64,000 nucleotides of DNA from Pseudomonas paraeruginosa PA7 (GTDB lineage Bacteria > Pseudomonadota > Gammaproteobacteria > Pseudomonadales > Pseudomonadaceae). Location: positions 5,882,501 through 5,946,500 of the forward strand of contig NC_009656.1 of assembly GCF_000017205.1 (NCBI RefSeq). Direction: 5' to 3'. The position numbers and the translations under genes were made by a program. Each line of letters opens with the position of its first letter. Position 1 is the first letter of the stretch. The notes under the pieces are model-generated. The model did no database searches and had not been told where the DNA came from. It saw only the letters and a program-made list of their open reading frames with translations. Of the stretch, positions 33,433 through 42,323 are shown piece after piece.

Positions 33433-35173
33433 ACCAGTCCACGCCCTCCTTCACGACCAGGATGTCTTCCATGATCAGGTACTGCAGGTCCGAGCCGAAG
33501 AACATGTTCAGGGCATCGGTCGGCGAGCAGATCATCGGCTCGCCACGGCGGTTCAGCGAGGTGTTCAGGGCCACGCCGTTGCCGGTGAGGTTTTCCAGCT
33601 CCTTCATCAGGTCGTAGTAGCGCGGGTTGAAGTCGCGCTTCAGCACCTGGGCACGGGAGGTGCCGTCCTCGTGCACCACTTCCGGCACGCGGTCCTTCCA
33701 CTCTTCGTTGACCTCGAAGGTGAAGGTCATGAACGGCGCCGGATGGTCGATCTTGAACATCTGCGGGCCGACGGTATCCAGCATCGACGGGCAGAACGGC
33801 CGCCAGCGCTCGCGGAACTTGATCTGCGCGTTGATCCGGTCGGCCACGCCCGGCACGCTCGGACAGCCGAGGATCGAACGGCCGCCAAGGGCGCGCGGAC
33901 CGAACTCCATGCGTCCCTGGAACCAGGCCACCGGGTTGCCGTCGGCGAGGATCCTGCCGATGCGCCGGCTGCGGTTGTCGATCTTCATCCATTGCGGCCG
34001 AGCCTCGTGGCGGGCGCAGGCGGCGATGACGTCCTCGTTGGAGTACTCCGGGCCGAGGTAGACATGCTCCATCTTCTCCACCGGAACGCCGCGCTGGTGC
34101 GACACATAGGCCGCCGCGCCGACCGCGGTGCCGGCGTCGCTGGCCGCCGGCTGAACGAACAGTTCCTTCACCTCGGGACGGGAAATGATCTTCTGGTTCA
34201 GCTTGACGTTCAGCGCGCAACCGCCGGCGAAGGCGACCTTGCCGGTCTCGCGGATGATGTCGCCGAGGTAGTAGTCCATCATTTCCAGCGCCAGCTTCTC
34301 GAACAGCGCCTGGATGCTGGCGGCGTAGTGGATGTAGGGGTCGTCGGCGATGTCGCCTTCGCGCTTGGGTCCCAGCCACTCGATCAGCTTGGGCGAGAAG
34401 TAGTAGCCCTTGCCTTTCTCCTTGTAGCGACGGAAGCCGATGACGTTGGCATAGTCGGTGTTGATCACCAGTTCGCCGTTCTCGAACTTGGCGAGACGGG
34501 AGAAATCGTACTTGCTGGCGTCGCCATAGGGAGCCATGCCCATGACCTTGAACTCGCCGTCGAGCATGTCGAAGCCGAGGTACTCGGTGATCGCTCCGTA
34601 CAGGCCGCCCAGCGAGTCCGGATCGTAGAACTCCTTGATCTTGTGGATCCGGCCGTTCTCGCCCCAGCCGAAGAAGGTGGTGGCGTACTCGCCCTTGCCG
34701 TCGATGCCGAGGATCGCCGTCTTTTCCTTGAACCCGGAGCAATGGTAGGCGCTGGAGGCGTGTGCCAGGTGGTGCTCGACCGGCTGGATCTTGATTTTCT
34801 TCAGATCGAAGCCGAGTTGCTGCAGGCACCACTCGATGCGCTTGTAGTAGCGCTTGTAGCGACGGTTGCCGAGCAGGATCGCGTCCAGGGCACGGTCCGG
34901 TGCGTAGGCGTAACGCCTCGCATAGTGCCAGCGGGCCTTCTCCATGATGCTGATGGGAGCGAAGGGTATCGCCACCACGTCGACATCGGCCGGCTTGATC
35001 CCGGCCTGTTCCAGGCAGAACTTCGCCGATTCGTAGGGCATGCGGTTCTTCGCGTGCTTGTCGCGCACGAAGCGCTCTTCCTCGACGGCCGCGACCAGCT
35101 TGCCGTCGATGTACAGGGCGGCGGACGGGTCATGGCTTACGGCGCCAGACAGGCCTAGGACGGTCAATGCCAC
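33416..35173 (-). CDS. wapO: LPS heptose carbamoyltransferase (NodU/CmcH family)
   Basis: 585 residues from a GTG with GAGG seven bases upstream. The N-terminal Carbam_trans_N domain carries the metal and carbamoyl-phosphate motif VEHHLAHASSAY and the nucleotide motif GIDGKGEYATTFF. The C-terminal domain has WFQGRMEFGPRALGGRS and NGVALNTSLN. Such enzymes use carbamoyl phosphate and ATP. Pseudomonas core carries a 7-O-carbamoyl group on heptose II, which this gene should add; the name wapO is from memory. It is preceded by a 104-bp gap, the largest in this operon. Confidence 0.88.
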   Translation of the reverse strand: MALTVLGLSGAVSHDPSAALYIDGKLVAAVEEERFVRDKHAKNRMPYESAKFCLEQAGIKPADVDVVAIPFAPISIMEKARWHYARRYAYAPDRALDAILLGNRRYKRYYKRIEWCLQQLGFDLKKIKIQPVEHHLAHASSAYHCSGFKEKTAILGIDGKGEYATTFFGWGENGRIHKIKEFYDPDSLGGLYGAITEYLGFDMLDGEFKVMGMAPYGDASKYDFSRLAKFENGELVINTDYANVIGFRRYKEKGKGYYFSPKLIEWLGPKREGDIADDPYIHYAASIQALFEKLALEMMDYYLGDIIRETGKVAFAGGCALNVKLNQKIISRPEVKELFVQPAASDAGTAVGAAAYVSHQRGVPVEKMEHVYLGPEYSNEDVIAACARHEARPQWMKIDNRSRRIGRILADGNPVAWFQGRMEFGPRALGGRSILGCPSVPGVADRINAQIKFRERWRPFCPSMLDTVGPQMFKIDHPAPFMTFTFEVNEEWKDRVPEVVHEDGTSRAQVLKRDFNPRYYDLMKELENLTGNGVALNTSLNRRGEPMICSPTDALNMFFGSDLQYLIMEDILVVKEGVDWYDSVG

Positions 35174-35243
35174 GGTAGAACCTCTTCAAAGCAGCTCGCG
35201 ATTGCGGAGTGGGACCGGCAACCGCGGCTTTCGTTTAACTCGT

Positions 35244-35265
35244 CGACCGCCGCGAACGGTGGTCG
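35244..35265 (-). promoter_or_regulatory. TTCG-loop hairpin before the carbamoyltransferase gene
   Basis: Minus strand CGACCACCG-TTCG-CGGCGGTCG: a 9-bp stem with one A-C mismatch and a stable UUCG tetraloop, 12 bp after the double-kinase stop. No T-run. It could block 3' exonucleases and set the stoichiometry of upstream versus downstream cistrons. Confidence 0.45.
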
Positions 35266-35277
35266 TTGCTTGTTGCG

Positions 35278-36756
35278 TCACGTCCCGACGTCGTCGCCGG
35301 GACGGGGAATCCGTTGCTCCAGCAGCCGGTGGAGGCCGCTGTCCTGTGGCCAGTTGCGCAGGAAGCGCGCGCGATCGCGGGCGTACGCCCGGGCGAAACC
35401 CGCCTGGCTGCGGTGCTTCTGCATCGCGTCCAGGTCGATCAGCGCCCATTCGCCGCCATCCTCCCGGGCCTGCCAGAACAGATTGTGCCCCTTCAGGTCG
35501 CCATGGCTGATGCGCTCACGGATCAGCGTCGAAAACAGCCGATCCAGCGCCGCCAGCTCGGCCTCCGGAGGCGAACCTGCGCCCTCGGGCATATCCAGGA
35601 AAGGCTTAAAACGAGCAATTATATCCTGACCGCCAAGATAATCGGTAATCAGGTAGGCGCGCCCGCGCAGCCAGCACCAGCGCCGTTCGAGCATCGCCAG
35701 CGGCCGCGCGGTGGCGATGCCGAGGAACTCCAGGCGATTGCCTTCGCGCCAGGACGCCCAGGCCCGGCTGGGCCGCCAGAAACGCTTCAGCCAATGGCCG
35801 AGGCCCTTGATGTTGTAACGCTTGATGACCAGGGTGCGGCCATTTGCCTCGACCCGGGCGACAGTCGCCGCGCCACCGTCCTTGTAGACGTGGCCGCTGG
35901 CGATCAGCCGGTCGGCGTCTTCCAGCAGCGGCGCCAGCGCCTCGGCTTCCGCGCGGCGGGCGGCGAACAGGCGGAACGGACCGCGCGCGACGCTGAACAG
36001 GCTGCAGTCGCGACCGACCTTCTTCAGCAGGTCGCGTAGCCGCCAGCGGCGTACCCTGGCGATTTCCTTCTGCAAGGCTTCCAGCGGCAGCGCGTGTTCG
36101 CCGTTGGCCAGCAGGTAGTGCACCAGCAGTTCCTCCAGGTACGGATCGAGCATCGCCGGCAACTGGGCGAAGAACACCCCGAGGTTCTCCAGCACCTTCT
36201 GGCGCGACAGCGGCTGCCCGGGCGTCTCGGCGCGCACGCCGCCGCCATCGATGAGGTACAGGCGGCCGGCGTGGCGCAACAGGTTGTCCAGGTGCAGGTC
36301 GTCCTGCCAGAGGCCCTTTGCATGCAGCTCGCCAATGGCTGCCAGGGCTTCGCCGAGCACCGCTTGCTGGGCATCGCCCAGCGGCGCCTGGGCCTCCACC
36401 GCACGCCAGGCGTCACCGAGGCTCTGCGCCGCGTCGAGGTAGTCGAACAGCAGCCAGCCGCCCTCGCTCTGCTGCAGCCCGTCGGCCAGCAGCGCCGGGG
36501 TGGTCAGCCCCTGGGCCGCGAGCAGACGCGCCCCTTCCAGTTCGCGCTGGAAATGCCGTGCGGCCTTGCCGCCCACCAGCAGCTTGGCCAGCACCTTGCG
36601 CCCACGCCATTCGCCGGCACCGACGTAGCGCTGCCCGGGCAGCACCCGCAGCAGACTGTCCAGGCGCAGTTCGGCAGCGCCAGCGCCATCCGCCAGGGTC
36701 ACCCGCAATGGCAGTTGCGGGTGGCGCCCGGCGGCTTGCAGTTCGGCCAGTCTCAT
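35278..36756 (-). CDS. Protein with two tandem kinase-fold domains (LPS core locus)
   Basis: 492 residues from ATG 36756, overlapping the preceding stop by 4 bp. Domain one (about 45-240) has QDDLHLDN (catalytic Asp153) and YLIDGGG (Asp170). Domain two (about 285-480) has ATP-Lys 312 (LVIKRY), HGDLKGHN (Asp420) and LIDLDAM (Asp441). Both halves keep the catalytic set, so it may carry out two phosphorylations or act as a fused dimer. Neighbours WaaP and WapP phosphorylate heptose, so an LPS substrate is likely. The acceptor is unknown. Recalled as PA5006. Confidence 0.82.
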   Translation of the reverse strand: MRLAELQAAGRHPQLPLRVTLADGAGAAELRLDSLLRVLPGQRYVGAGEWRGRKVLAKLLVGGKAARHFQRELEGARLLAAQGLTTPALLADGLQQSEGGWLLFDYLDAAQSLGDAWRAVEAQAPLGDAQQAVLGEALAAIGELHAKGLWQDDLHLDNLLRHAGRLYLIDGGGVRAETPGQPLSRQKVLENLGVFFAQLPAMLDPYLEELLVHYLLANGEHALPLEALQKEIARVRRWRLRDLLKKVGRDCSLFSVARGPFRLFAARRAEAEALAPLLEDADRLIASGHVYKDGGAATVARVEANGRTLVIKRYNIKGLGHWLKRFWRPSRAWASWREGNRLEFLGIATARPLAMLERRWCWLRGRAYLITDYLGGQDIIARFKPFLDMPEGAGSPPEAELAALDRLFSTLIRERISHGDLKGHNLFWQAREDGGEWALIDLDAMQKHRSQAGFARAYARDRARFLRNWPQDSGLHRLLEQRIPRPGDDVGT

Positions 36757-37511
36757 CGGCGCGACTCCTTGCGCCGACGGCGCTGGTCGAGAAGGCGATA
36801 CCACTGCTCGACCTCGGCCGAGTCGAGGGGTTCGTCGACATAGGCGGAGATGAATTCGTGCACGTCCGCTTCGCTCCAGTCCGGGGCACGGCGCAGCATC
36901 GGCTCCAGGTCCTTGACCTGGTCGCGGCGGCCGAACCAGATCGGGCGGGTCTTCTCCAGGTCGATCAGGCAGGCCTCGAAGACACCATCGGCCCCCTCGC
37001 GGAGGAATACATGCTTGGGATAGAAGCAACCATGCATCTGTCCGGCGGCGTGCAGCTGGCGCGCCAGCCTGCCAACCGCCCGGAGGATCGCCCGGCGTCG
37101 CTCTTCGGCCAGGTCGTGCCAGGACGCCAGCCAGGTGTCCAGGTCCTGCCAGCCATCCAGGGCGCGGGTCAGGAGGATCGCCTGGCGTTCGCCGCCGACC
37201 GCCTGCTGGGCGAAGAATGCCGCCTGCAGCGCCGGAATGCGCAGCGCACGGTAGCGCTCGATGTTGCGGAACTCGCGGGCGAAGGTCGGCTCACCCAACG
37301 GATGGCGCAGGCTGCGGGTCAGGTGGTTGCTCTGGCGCTTCAGGTAATAGGCGCAGTCACCCAGCTCAAGCCGATAGACGCTGCTCCAGCCGCCCCGCTC
37401 GGTGTTCGGTTCGTCCACGGCGTCCAGCTGCAAGGCCCACAGGGCGTCGAAGCTGTCCAGACGGTTGCGCTGGAGCAGGTCGTGATCCTGCGCGGCAATG
37501 AAAACGCTCAT
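36753..37511 (-). CDS. wapQ: WaaP-like heptose kinase WapQ, catalytic Asp replaced by Cys
   Basis: 252 residues from ATG 37511. It belongs to the WaaP/Kdo kinase family: WSSVYRLELGDCAYYLKRQ with ATP-Lys 58 and CLIDLEKTRP with Asp184. In the catalytic loop WaaP has HRDCYICHF; here it is HGCFYPKHV, so Cys162 stands where the Asp should be. By gene order it is WapQ, proposed to phosphorylate the inner core. The substitution makes activity doubtful unless another residue serves as base. It overlaps both neighbours by 4 bp. Confidence 0.85.
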   Translation of the reverse strand: MSVFIAAQDHDLLQRNRLDSFDALWALQLDAVDEPNTERGGWSSVYRLELGDCAYYLKRQSNHLTRSLRHPLGEPTFAREFRNIERYRALRIPALQAAFFAQQAVGGERQAILLTRALDGWQDLDTWLASWHDLAEERRRAILRAVGRLARQLHAAGQMHGCFYPKHVFLREGADGVFEACLIDLEKTRPIWFGRRDQVKDLEPMLRRAPDWSEADVHEFISAYVDEPLDSAEVEQWYRLLDQRRRRKESRR

Positions 37512-38242
37512 TCGCGCCCCTCGAAGAAAGCCACTACCTGGCGAATGCGTTTCTTGTCGGATTCGTTCAGGTGCCGGCGACGGCGATATTGCAGGTAGAA
37601 GCGCAGGCGCTGGGTGCGCGACAGGTGGTACTTGGCCACCTTGTCCAGGCAGGCCAGGTCCTTGGTGATCCGGTAGCGCAGCATGAACCCCCACCAGAAC
37701 GCGCCATTCGGACAATCGATGAAGTACACCAGGGGCTGCCCATCCACCAGCAGGTTGCGCCACTTCAGGTCGTTGTGGGTGAAGTGCTGGTCGTGCATCA
37801 GGCGGGTCGCCCTGGCGATCTGCCGGCTGACGCCGTCCACCCAGCGCGGGTCCTTCAGCCGCGGGTCCTGGTTGCAGGCCAGCACCGACAGGTCCTCGGT
37901 GCCCGGCAGCTCGCGGGTGATCATCGCCCCGCGCTGAAAGGCCCCGGCCTTGCGCTCGAGCCCCCAGGCGACCACTTCGGCCGTCGGGATGCCCCATTTC
38001 TCGAAACGCCTGAGGTTCTGCCACTCGGCCTTGATCCGCGGCCGCGCCAGGTAGCGACGCAGGCCCTTGCCGGCGCTGCGGTAGCGCTTGACGTAGTAGC
38101 GCACGCCATCGCGCTCGATGCGGATGACTTCGGACAACGGGTCGCGGGTCAGGCGCTCGCCCTCCAGGGCGAAAACGCTGTCGAGGCTGCCGAAATCGGC
38201 GGCCAGGTGCCGGTAATCGGGTTCGAGGGTCCACCCCGCCAT
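37508..38242 (-). CDS. wapP: Inner-core heptose kinase WapP
   Basis: 244 residues. The kinase-fold loop THNDLKWRN has catalytic Asp158, YFIDCPNG supplies the metal Asp176, and YYVKRY the ATP-binding Lys. Start ATG 38242 overlaps the waaP stop by one base (TGATG). By position it is WapP (recalled PA5008), which phosphorylates heptose of the inner core; which position is not visible from sequence. No signal peptide; cytoplasmic, acting before MsbA export. Confidence 0.87.
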   Translation of the reverse strand: MAGWTLEPDYRHLAADFGSLDSVFALEGERLTRDPLSEVIRIERDGVRYYVKRYRSAGKGLRRYLARPRIKAEWQNLRRFEKWGIPTAEVVAWGLERKAGAFQRGAMITRELPGTEDLSVLACNQDPRLKDPRWVDGVSRQIARATRLMHDQHFTHNDLKWRNLLVDGQPLVYFIDCPNGAFWWGFMLRYRITKDLACLDKVAKYHLSRTQRLRFYLQYRRRRHLNESDKKRIRQVVAFFEGRE

Positions 38243-39048
38243 CAGAGCAGGTCTCCGTAACGCTGCTTGCGTTCGTAGAGTTTTTCCGCCTTGCGTTCCA
38301 ACCAGGCCAGCAGGCCGGCTTCGTCGCGCAGTATCTCGCGCAGCGGCCGGCGGAAGTAGGTGCGCAGGAAGCGTAGCTTGTCGCGACGCGTCAGTCCGAT
38401 ATCCAGCGCGGAGAAATACAATGCCGCCAGATCCTTGTTGCGCCAGCGTTTCGGCGTGGCGTCGCGGGTCTGGGCGCGGTGCAGGTCGATCACCGAGAGG
38501 CGGAAATCGTCGGCCGTCACCGGCTTGTCGGTGTGCAACAGGAAATGACAGATGTAGCAATCGCGATGGTTCACCCCGGCGCGATGCATGTCCCCGACCA
38601 TCCGTGCCACCGCCTCCACCAGCGCGCGCTTGAGCCGCGGCGCCGGCGGTCGTTCGCGCCAGTCCTGGGTGAAGATCTCGAGGTCGGTGGTCGGCGCCAG
38701 TTCCTCGGTGACGATGAAGGAATGCTGCCGCGCTGGATCGCCGCCGCGCTCACCGTAGGCGACCGCGGTCATGGTCGCCACGCCGGCCCGGTGCAGGCGC
38801 TGGATCGCCTGCCACTCCTGGCGCGCGCCGAGCACGGGGAGCTTGGCGGTGAGCAGGTTCTTGGCGATCTCGCCCCAGCCGATGCCGCGATGGATCTTGA
38901 CGAAGTAGCCACGTCCGTCGACCTCGGTACGCAGGGTGCGGCGTCCCTCCAGCTCGCGGTAGACCTTGCCCTGCAAGGCCTCCACCGCCTCGAACGGATC
39001 GCGCCCGGCCCACAGGCCCTTGAAGGGCTCCTGCAGCACCAGTCTCAT
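38242..39048 (-). CDS. waaP: LPS core heptose I kinase WaaP
   Basis: 268 residues, the known length. Motifs: YFVKIHRG with Lys51 for ATP, HRDCYICHFLL with catalytic Asp163, and VIDLHRAQ for metal binding. WaaP phosphorylates O-4 of heptose I; the phosphates stabilise the outer membrane, and the gene is essential in P. aeruginosa. Reported to be also a self-phosphorylating tyrosine kinase. It overlaps waaG and wapP, consistent with tight coupling in the core operon. Confidence 0.95.
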   Translation of the reverse strand: MRLVLQEPFKGLWAGRDPFEAVEALQGKVYRELEGRRTLRTEVDGRGYFVKIHRGIGWGEIAKNLLTAKLPVLGARQEWQAIQRLHRAGVATMTAVAYGERGGDPARQHSFIVTEELAPTTDLEIFTQDWRERPPAPRLKRALVEAVARMVGDMHRAGVNHRDCYICHFLLHTDKPVTADDFRLSVIDLHRAQTRDATPKRWRNKDLAALYFSALDIGLTRRDKLRFLRTYFRRPLREILRDEAGLLAWLERKAEKLYERKQRYGDLL

Positions 39049-40166
39049 GGGGCCTCCCCGAGGATCAGGTCGGCGGCGCGCTGCGGCATGCTGTAGAGAT
39101 CGGCGCTATCGGCATAGGCCAGACCGTTGCGCGCCCAGGCGGCGCGCGCCGGGGCGTCCTCGAGCATTTCCGCGAGCGTGCGGTTGAGCACATCCTGTTC
39201 GAACGGCCCCGGCACCACCCGCCCGGCGTCGGCCTCGGCGATGTAATGGGCATAGCCGCAGACGTCGGTCACCAGCACCGGCAGGCCGGAAACCAGGGCC
39301 TCCAGCAGTACGGTGCCGGTGTTCTCGTTGTAGGCCGGGTGGATCAACAGGTCGGCGCCGAGCAGGAAACGCGGGATGTCGCTGCGGCCCTTGAGGATCT
39401 GCACCTGGTCGTTGAGACCGAGGGCGGCGATCTGCAACAGGAACGGCTTGGGGTCGTCCTGACCGATGGCGATCAGCCGGGTGCGTTTGCGCAGCGCCTT
39501 GGGCAGCGCGGCGAGGGCCTTGAGGCTGCGATCCAGGCCCTTGGTCTTGAAACCGGAACCGATCTGCACCAGCAACAGGTCGTCGTCCTCCAGGCCGAAC
39601 TCGCGACGGAATTCCGCGCGCACCTCCGCCGCGTTGGCCGGCGCCCGGCGATCCTGGCTGATTCCCGGCGGCAACAGATGGAAACGCTCGGCCTGGGTGC
39701 CGTAGTGCTTGACGAAAAGCGGCTGCTGCACCTCGGAGATCATCAGGATCTCGGTCTTCGAGGCCGGGTCGAACACCGCCTGCTCGTAGCCGGCGAAATG
39801 ACGGTAGCGGCCCCACTGGCGATACAGCGGGTTGCGCAGGGTCTGGGCCTTCTCCTCGAAGCAGGCGTCGGCGGCGTAGTAGACGTCGAGCCCGGGCATC
39901 TTGTTGAAGCCGACCACCCGCTGCACCGGGCGCTTCGCCAGGTCGGCGGCGACCCAGGCGGTGAACTTCTCGTTGCGCCGATGGTTGAAGAGCGAGCGGA
40001 CGGGCACCACCAGCACCTCGAAGCCGTCCGGCACGTCGCCTTCCCAGATCAGGGTATAGACGCGAATGTCGTGCCCGCGCCGCTGGCATTCCAGGGCGAT
40101 GCGCATGAAGTCGCGCTGCAGGCCGCCGAACGGGAAGTATTTGTAGAGTATGAATGCCAGGGTCAT
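39045..40166 (-). CDS. waaG: LPS core glycosyltransferase WaaG (GT4)
   Basis: 373 residues from ATG 40166, matching the family length; the longer frame starts inside waaC. GT-B fold with N-terminal YKYFPFGGLQRDFMRIA, middle GSGFKTKGLDRSL and the E-x7-E donor motif NENTGTVLLEALVSGLPV. It adds the first outer-core hexose (galactosamine in Pseudomonas) to heptose II. Overlaps waaC by 4 bp and waaP by 4 bp. Confidence 0.94.
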   Translation of the reverse strand: MTLAFILYKYFPFGGLQRDFMRIALECQRRGHDIRVYTLIWEGDVPDGFEVLVVPVRSLFNHRRNEKFTAWVAADLAKRPVQRVVGFNKMPGLDVYYAADACFEEKAQTLRNPLYRQWGRYRHFAGYEQAVFDPASKTEILMISEVQQPLFVKHYGTQAERFHLLPPGISQDRRAPANAAEVRAEFRREFGLEDDDLLLVQIGSGFKTKGLDRSLKALAALPKALRKRTRLIAIGQDDPKPFLLQIAALGLNDQVQILKGRSDIPRFLLGADLLIHPAYNENTGTVLLEALVSGLPVLVTDVCGYAHYIAEADAGRVVPGPFEQDVLNRTLAEMLEDAPARAAWARNGLAYADSADLYSMPQRAADLILGEAP

Positions 40167-41230
40167 CGGAGCATCTCCGGGGCCAGCAGCATGGCTTCCA
40201 GCTGGGTGGCCACGCGCTGGGGATTCAGCCGGGTGAAGCACAGCGGCTGTTCACGCTTGAGGTCGAACAGTTTGCGGTCCTCTTCGGTGGGCTGGTAGGT
40301 ACAGGTCTTCTTCAGGCACGGCGCGCAAGGGAAGTCGCTACCCAGGTGGACCTGGGAACGCCCGTAGGCACCGGTGAAACCCGGGTTGGTCGGGCCGAAC
40401 AGCGACAACGTCGGCACGTCCAGCGCCGCCGCCAGGTGGCCGAGCCCGGTATCCACCGCCACGCAGGCACGCGCGCCGGCAAGCACCTTGGCCATGCCGG
40501 CCAACGATAATCTGGGGAGCACCGCGGCATTTTCCAACCCTGCGGCCAGCCGTTCAGCCCGCTCCCGCTCGGCGGCGCTGCCCCAGGGCAGGCGCACCGA
40601 CCAGCCGCGCTCGCACATGCGCTCGGCCAGTTCGCGCCAGTAGGCTTCCGGCCAGTGCTTGGTGGCCCAGGTGGTGCCATGCAGGAACACCAGATAGGGC
40701 GCGCCGGCATCGGCGTCGGCCAGTTGCTCGCGATCCAGGCCGTAGTCGCCGACCGAATCGGGCAGGGGATAATCCAGCGCCTGGGCGAACAACTGGCGGG
40801 TACGCTCCACCGCGTGCTGCCCCCAGGCCACCGGGTAGACACGCCGATAGAAGCGGCTGGCCAGCGGTTCGCGCGCCGAATCGCGATCGAGGCCGGCGAC
40901 CGGGGCCCTGCCCGCGTAGCGGGTCAGCCAGGCACTTTTCAGCAGGCCCTGGGCATCGATCACCAGATCGTAGTCGACTTCCTCAAGACGCTGCTTGAAG
41001 CGCCGCCATTCGCCGTTGCGCAGGGTCTGCCAGAGGTTCTTGCGCCAACGCCGGATGGCCACCGGGATCACCCGCGCCACCGCCGGATGCCAGGCGGGAA
41101 TCTCGGCGAAGCCTTCCTCCACCACCCAGTCGAACTGGATGCCGGGAAGCGCCCGGGCGGCGTCGGTAAGCGCCGGCAGGGTATGGATCACGTCGCCGAG
41201 GGACGAAGTCTTGACCAGCAGCACCCTCAT
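40163..41230 (-). CDS. waaC: Heptosyltransferase I WaaC (GT9)
   Basis: 355 residues. GT9 signature: MRVLLVKTSSLGDVIHTLPA at the start, WATKHWPEAYW, and DTGLGHLAAALDVPTLSLFG in the donor site. Transfers the first L-glycero-D-manno-heptose from ADP-heptose to Kdo. Overlaps waaF by 4 bp (ATGA) and waaG by 4 bp. Confidence 0.96.
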   Translation of the reverse strand: MRVLLVKTSSLGDVIHTLPALTDAARALPGIQFDWVVEEGFAEIPAWHPAVARVIPVAIRRWRKNLWQTLRNGEWRRFKQRLEEVDYDLVIDAQGLLKSAWLTRYAGRAPVAGLDRDSAREPLASRFYRRVYPVAWGQHAVERTRQLFAQALDYPLPDSVGDYGLDREQLADADAGAPYLVFLHGTTWATKHWPEAYWRELAERMCERGWSVRLPWGSAAERERAERLAAGLENAAVLPRLSLAGMAKVLAGARACVAVDTGLGHLAAALDVPTLSLFGPTNPGFTGAYGRSQVHLGSDFPCAPCLKKTCTYQPTEEDRKLFDLKREQPLCFTRLNPQRVATQLEAMLLAPEMLR

Positions 41231-42264
41231 CCGGCGACCTCTGCCGGATCGCCGACCAGCCGGTCCAGGGCTTGCAATACCAGGCTAGCCGGCAGTTCGC
41301 GGAGGCAATTGTAGTGGCCGAAGCGACAGGTGCGCTCGAAGCAGGGGCTGCACTCGAGACCGAGGCGGACGATCTCCACCCGGTCCGCCAGCGGCGGGGT
41401 GAACTGCGGCGAGGTGGAGCCGTAGACGCCCACCAGCGGGCGGTCCAGGGCGGCCGCCACGTGCATCAGGCCGGAATCGTTGGACACCACCGCGCCGGCG
41501 CAGGACATCAGGTCGATGGCCTCGGCCAGCGAAGTCTCCCCGGCAAGATTGAAGGACTCCTCGCGCAATCCCGGGATCAGGCGCTGGCGAATCTCCTCGC
41601 CACCGGGATGGTCGTTCTTCGAGCCGAACAGCCAGACCTGCCAGCCGGCACGGATCTTCGCCTCGGCGACCGCGGCGTAGTGTTCCGCCGGCCAGCGCTT
41701 GGCCTCGCCGAACTCGGCACCGGGACACAGCGCCAGCACCGGGCGATCCAGGCTCAGGGCGAACTTGTCGAGCGCCGCCTGGCGACTGCCGTCATCGATC
41801 CGCAGGCGCGGCCGCGGATAGGGTTTCGGTAACTCGACGCCAGGCTCGAAGGCCAGCGCCATGAAGCGTTCGATCATCAGCGGGTAGCGCTGCTTGTCGA
41901 GCTTGCGGATGTCATTGAGCAGCCCGTAGCGCATCTCGCCGCGCCAGCCGGTGCGCTTCGGTATCCCGGCGAACCAGGGCACCAGCGCCGACTTCAGCGA
42001 GTTGGGCAGCAGGATCGCCTGCTCGTACTGACCGCGCAGGCCGCGCCCGATCCGGCGCCGGGTGGCGACGTCCATCACGCCGTGGCCGAGCGGGAAGCTC
42101 AGGGCCTGGCGCACCTCGGGCATGCGCTCGAGGATCGGCCGGCTCCACTCGGGCGCCAGCACGTCGATCAGGCACTCGGGATGCCGCTGGCGCAGACACT
42201 GGAACAGGGTCTGCGCCATCACCATGTCCCCCACCCAGGAGGGACCTACGATCAGAATTCTCAT
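41227..42264 (-). CDS. waaF: Heptosyltransferase II WaaF (GT9)
   Basis: 345 residues. GT9 motifs: MRILIVGPSWVGDMVMAQTL, LCPGAEFGEAKRWP and NDSGLMHVAAALDRPLVGVYG. The C-terminal CFERTCRFGHYNCL is typical of WaaF. Adds heptose II to heptose I. It is the first gene of the tightly overlapping core operon; 59 bp separate it from ilvE. Confidence 0.96.
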   Translation of the reverse strand: MRILIVGPSWVGDMVMAQTLFQCLRQRHPECLIDVLAPEWSRPILERMPEVRQALSFPLGHGVMDVATRRRIGRGLRGQYEQAILLPNSLKSALVPWFAGIPKRTGWRGEMRYGLLNDIRKLDKQRYPLMIERFMALAFEPGVELPKPYPRPRLRIDDGSRQAALDKFALSLDRPVLALCPGAEFGEAKRWPAEHYAAVAEAKIRAGWQVWLFGSKNDHPGGEEIRQRLIPGLREESFNLAGETSLAEAIDLMSCAGAVVSNDSGLMHVAAALDRPLVGVYGSTSPQFTPPLADRVEIVRLGLECSPCFERTCRFGHYNCLRELPASLVLQALDRLVGDPAEVAG

Positions 42265-42283
42265 TCAGGCTCCGGAAATGATC

Positions 42284-42303
42284 AGGGAGGCTTTCGCCTC
42301 CCT
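42284..42303 (-). promoter_or_regulatory. Hairpin between ilvE and the waaF operon
   Basis: A perfect 8-bp stem AGGGAGGC/GCCTCCCT with a GAAA tetraloop on the minus strand, in the 59-bp gap. There is no T-run, so it is not a clear terminator; more likely a stabiliser or a partial stop between amino-acid and LPS cistrons. Confidence 0.45.
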
Positions 42304-42323
42304 GTCACACCCTTCTTCGGTGC

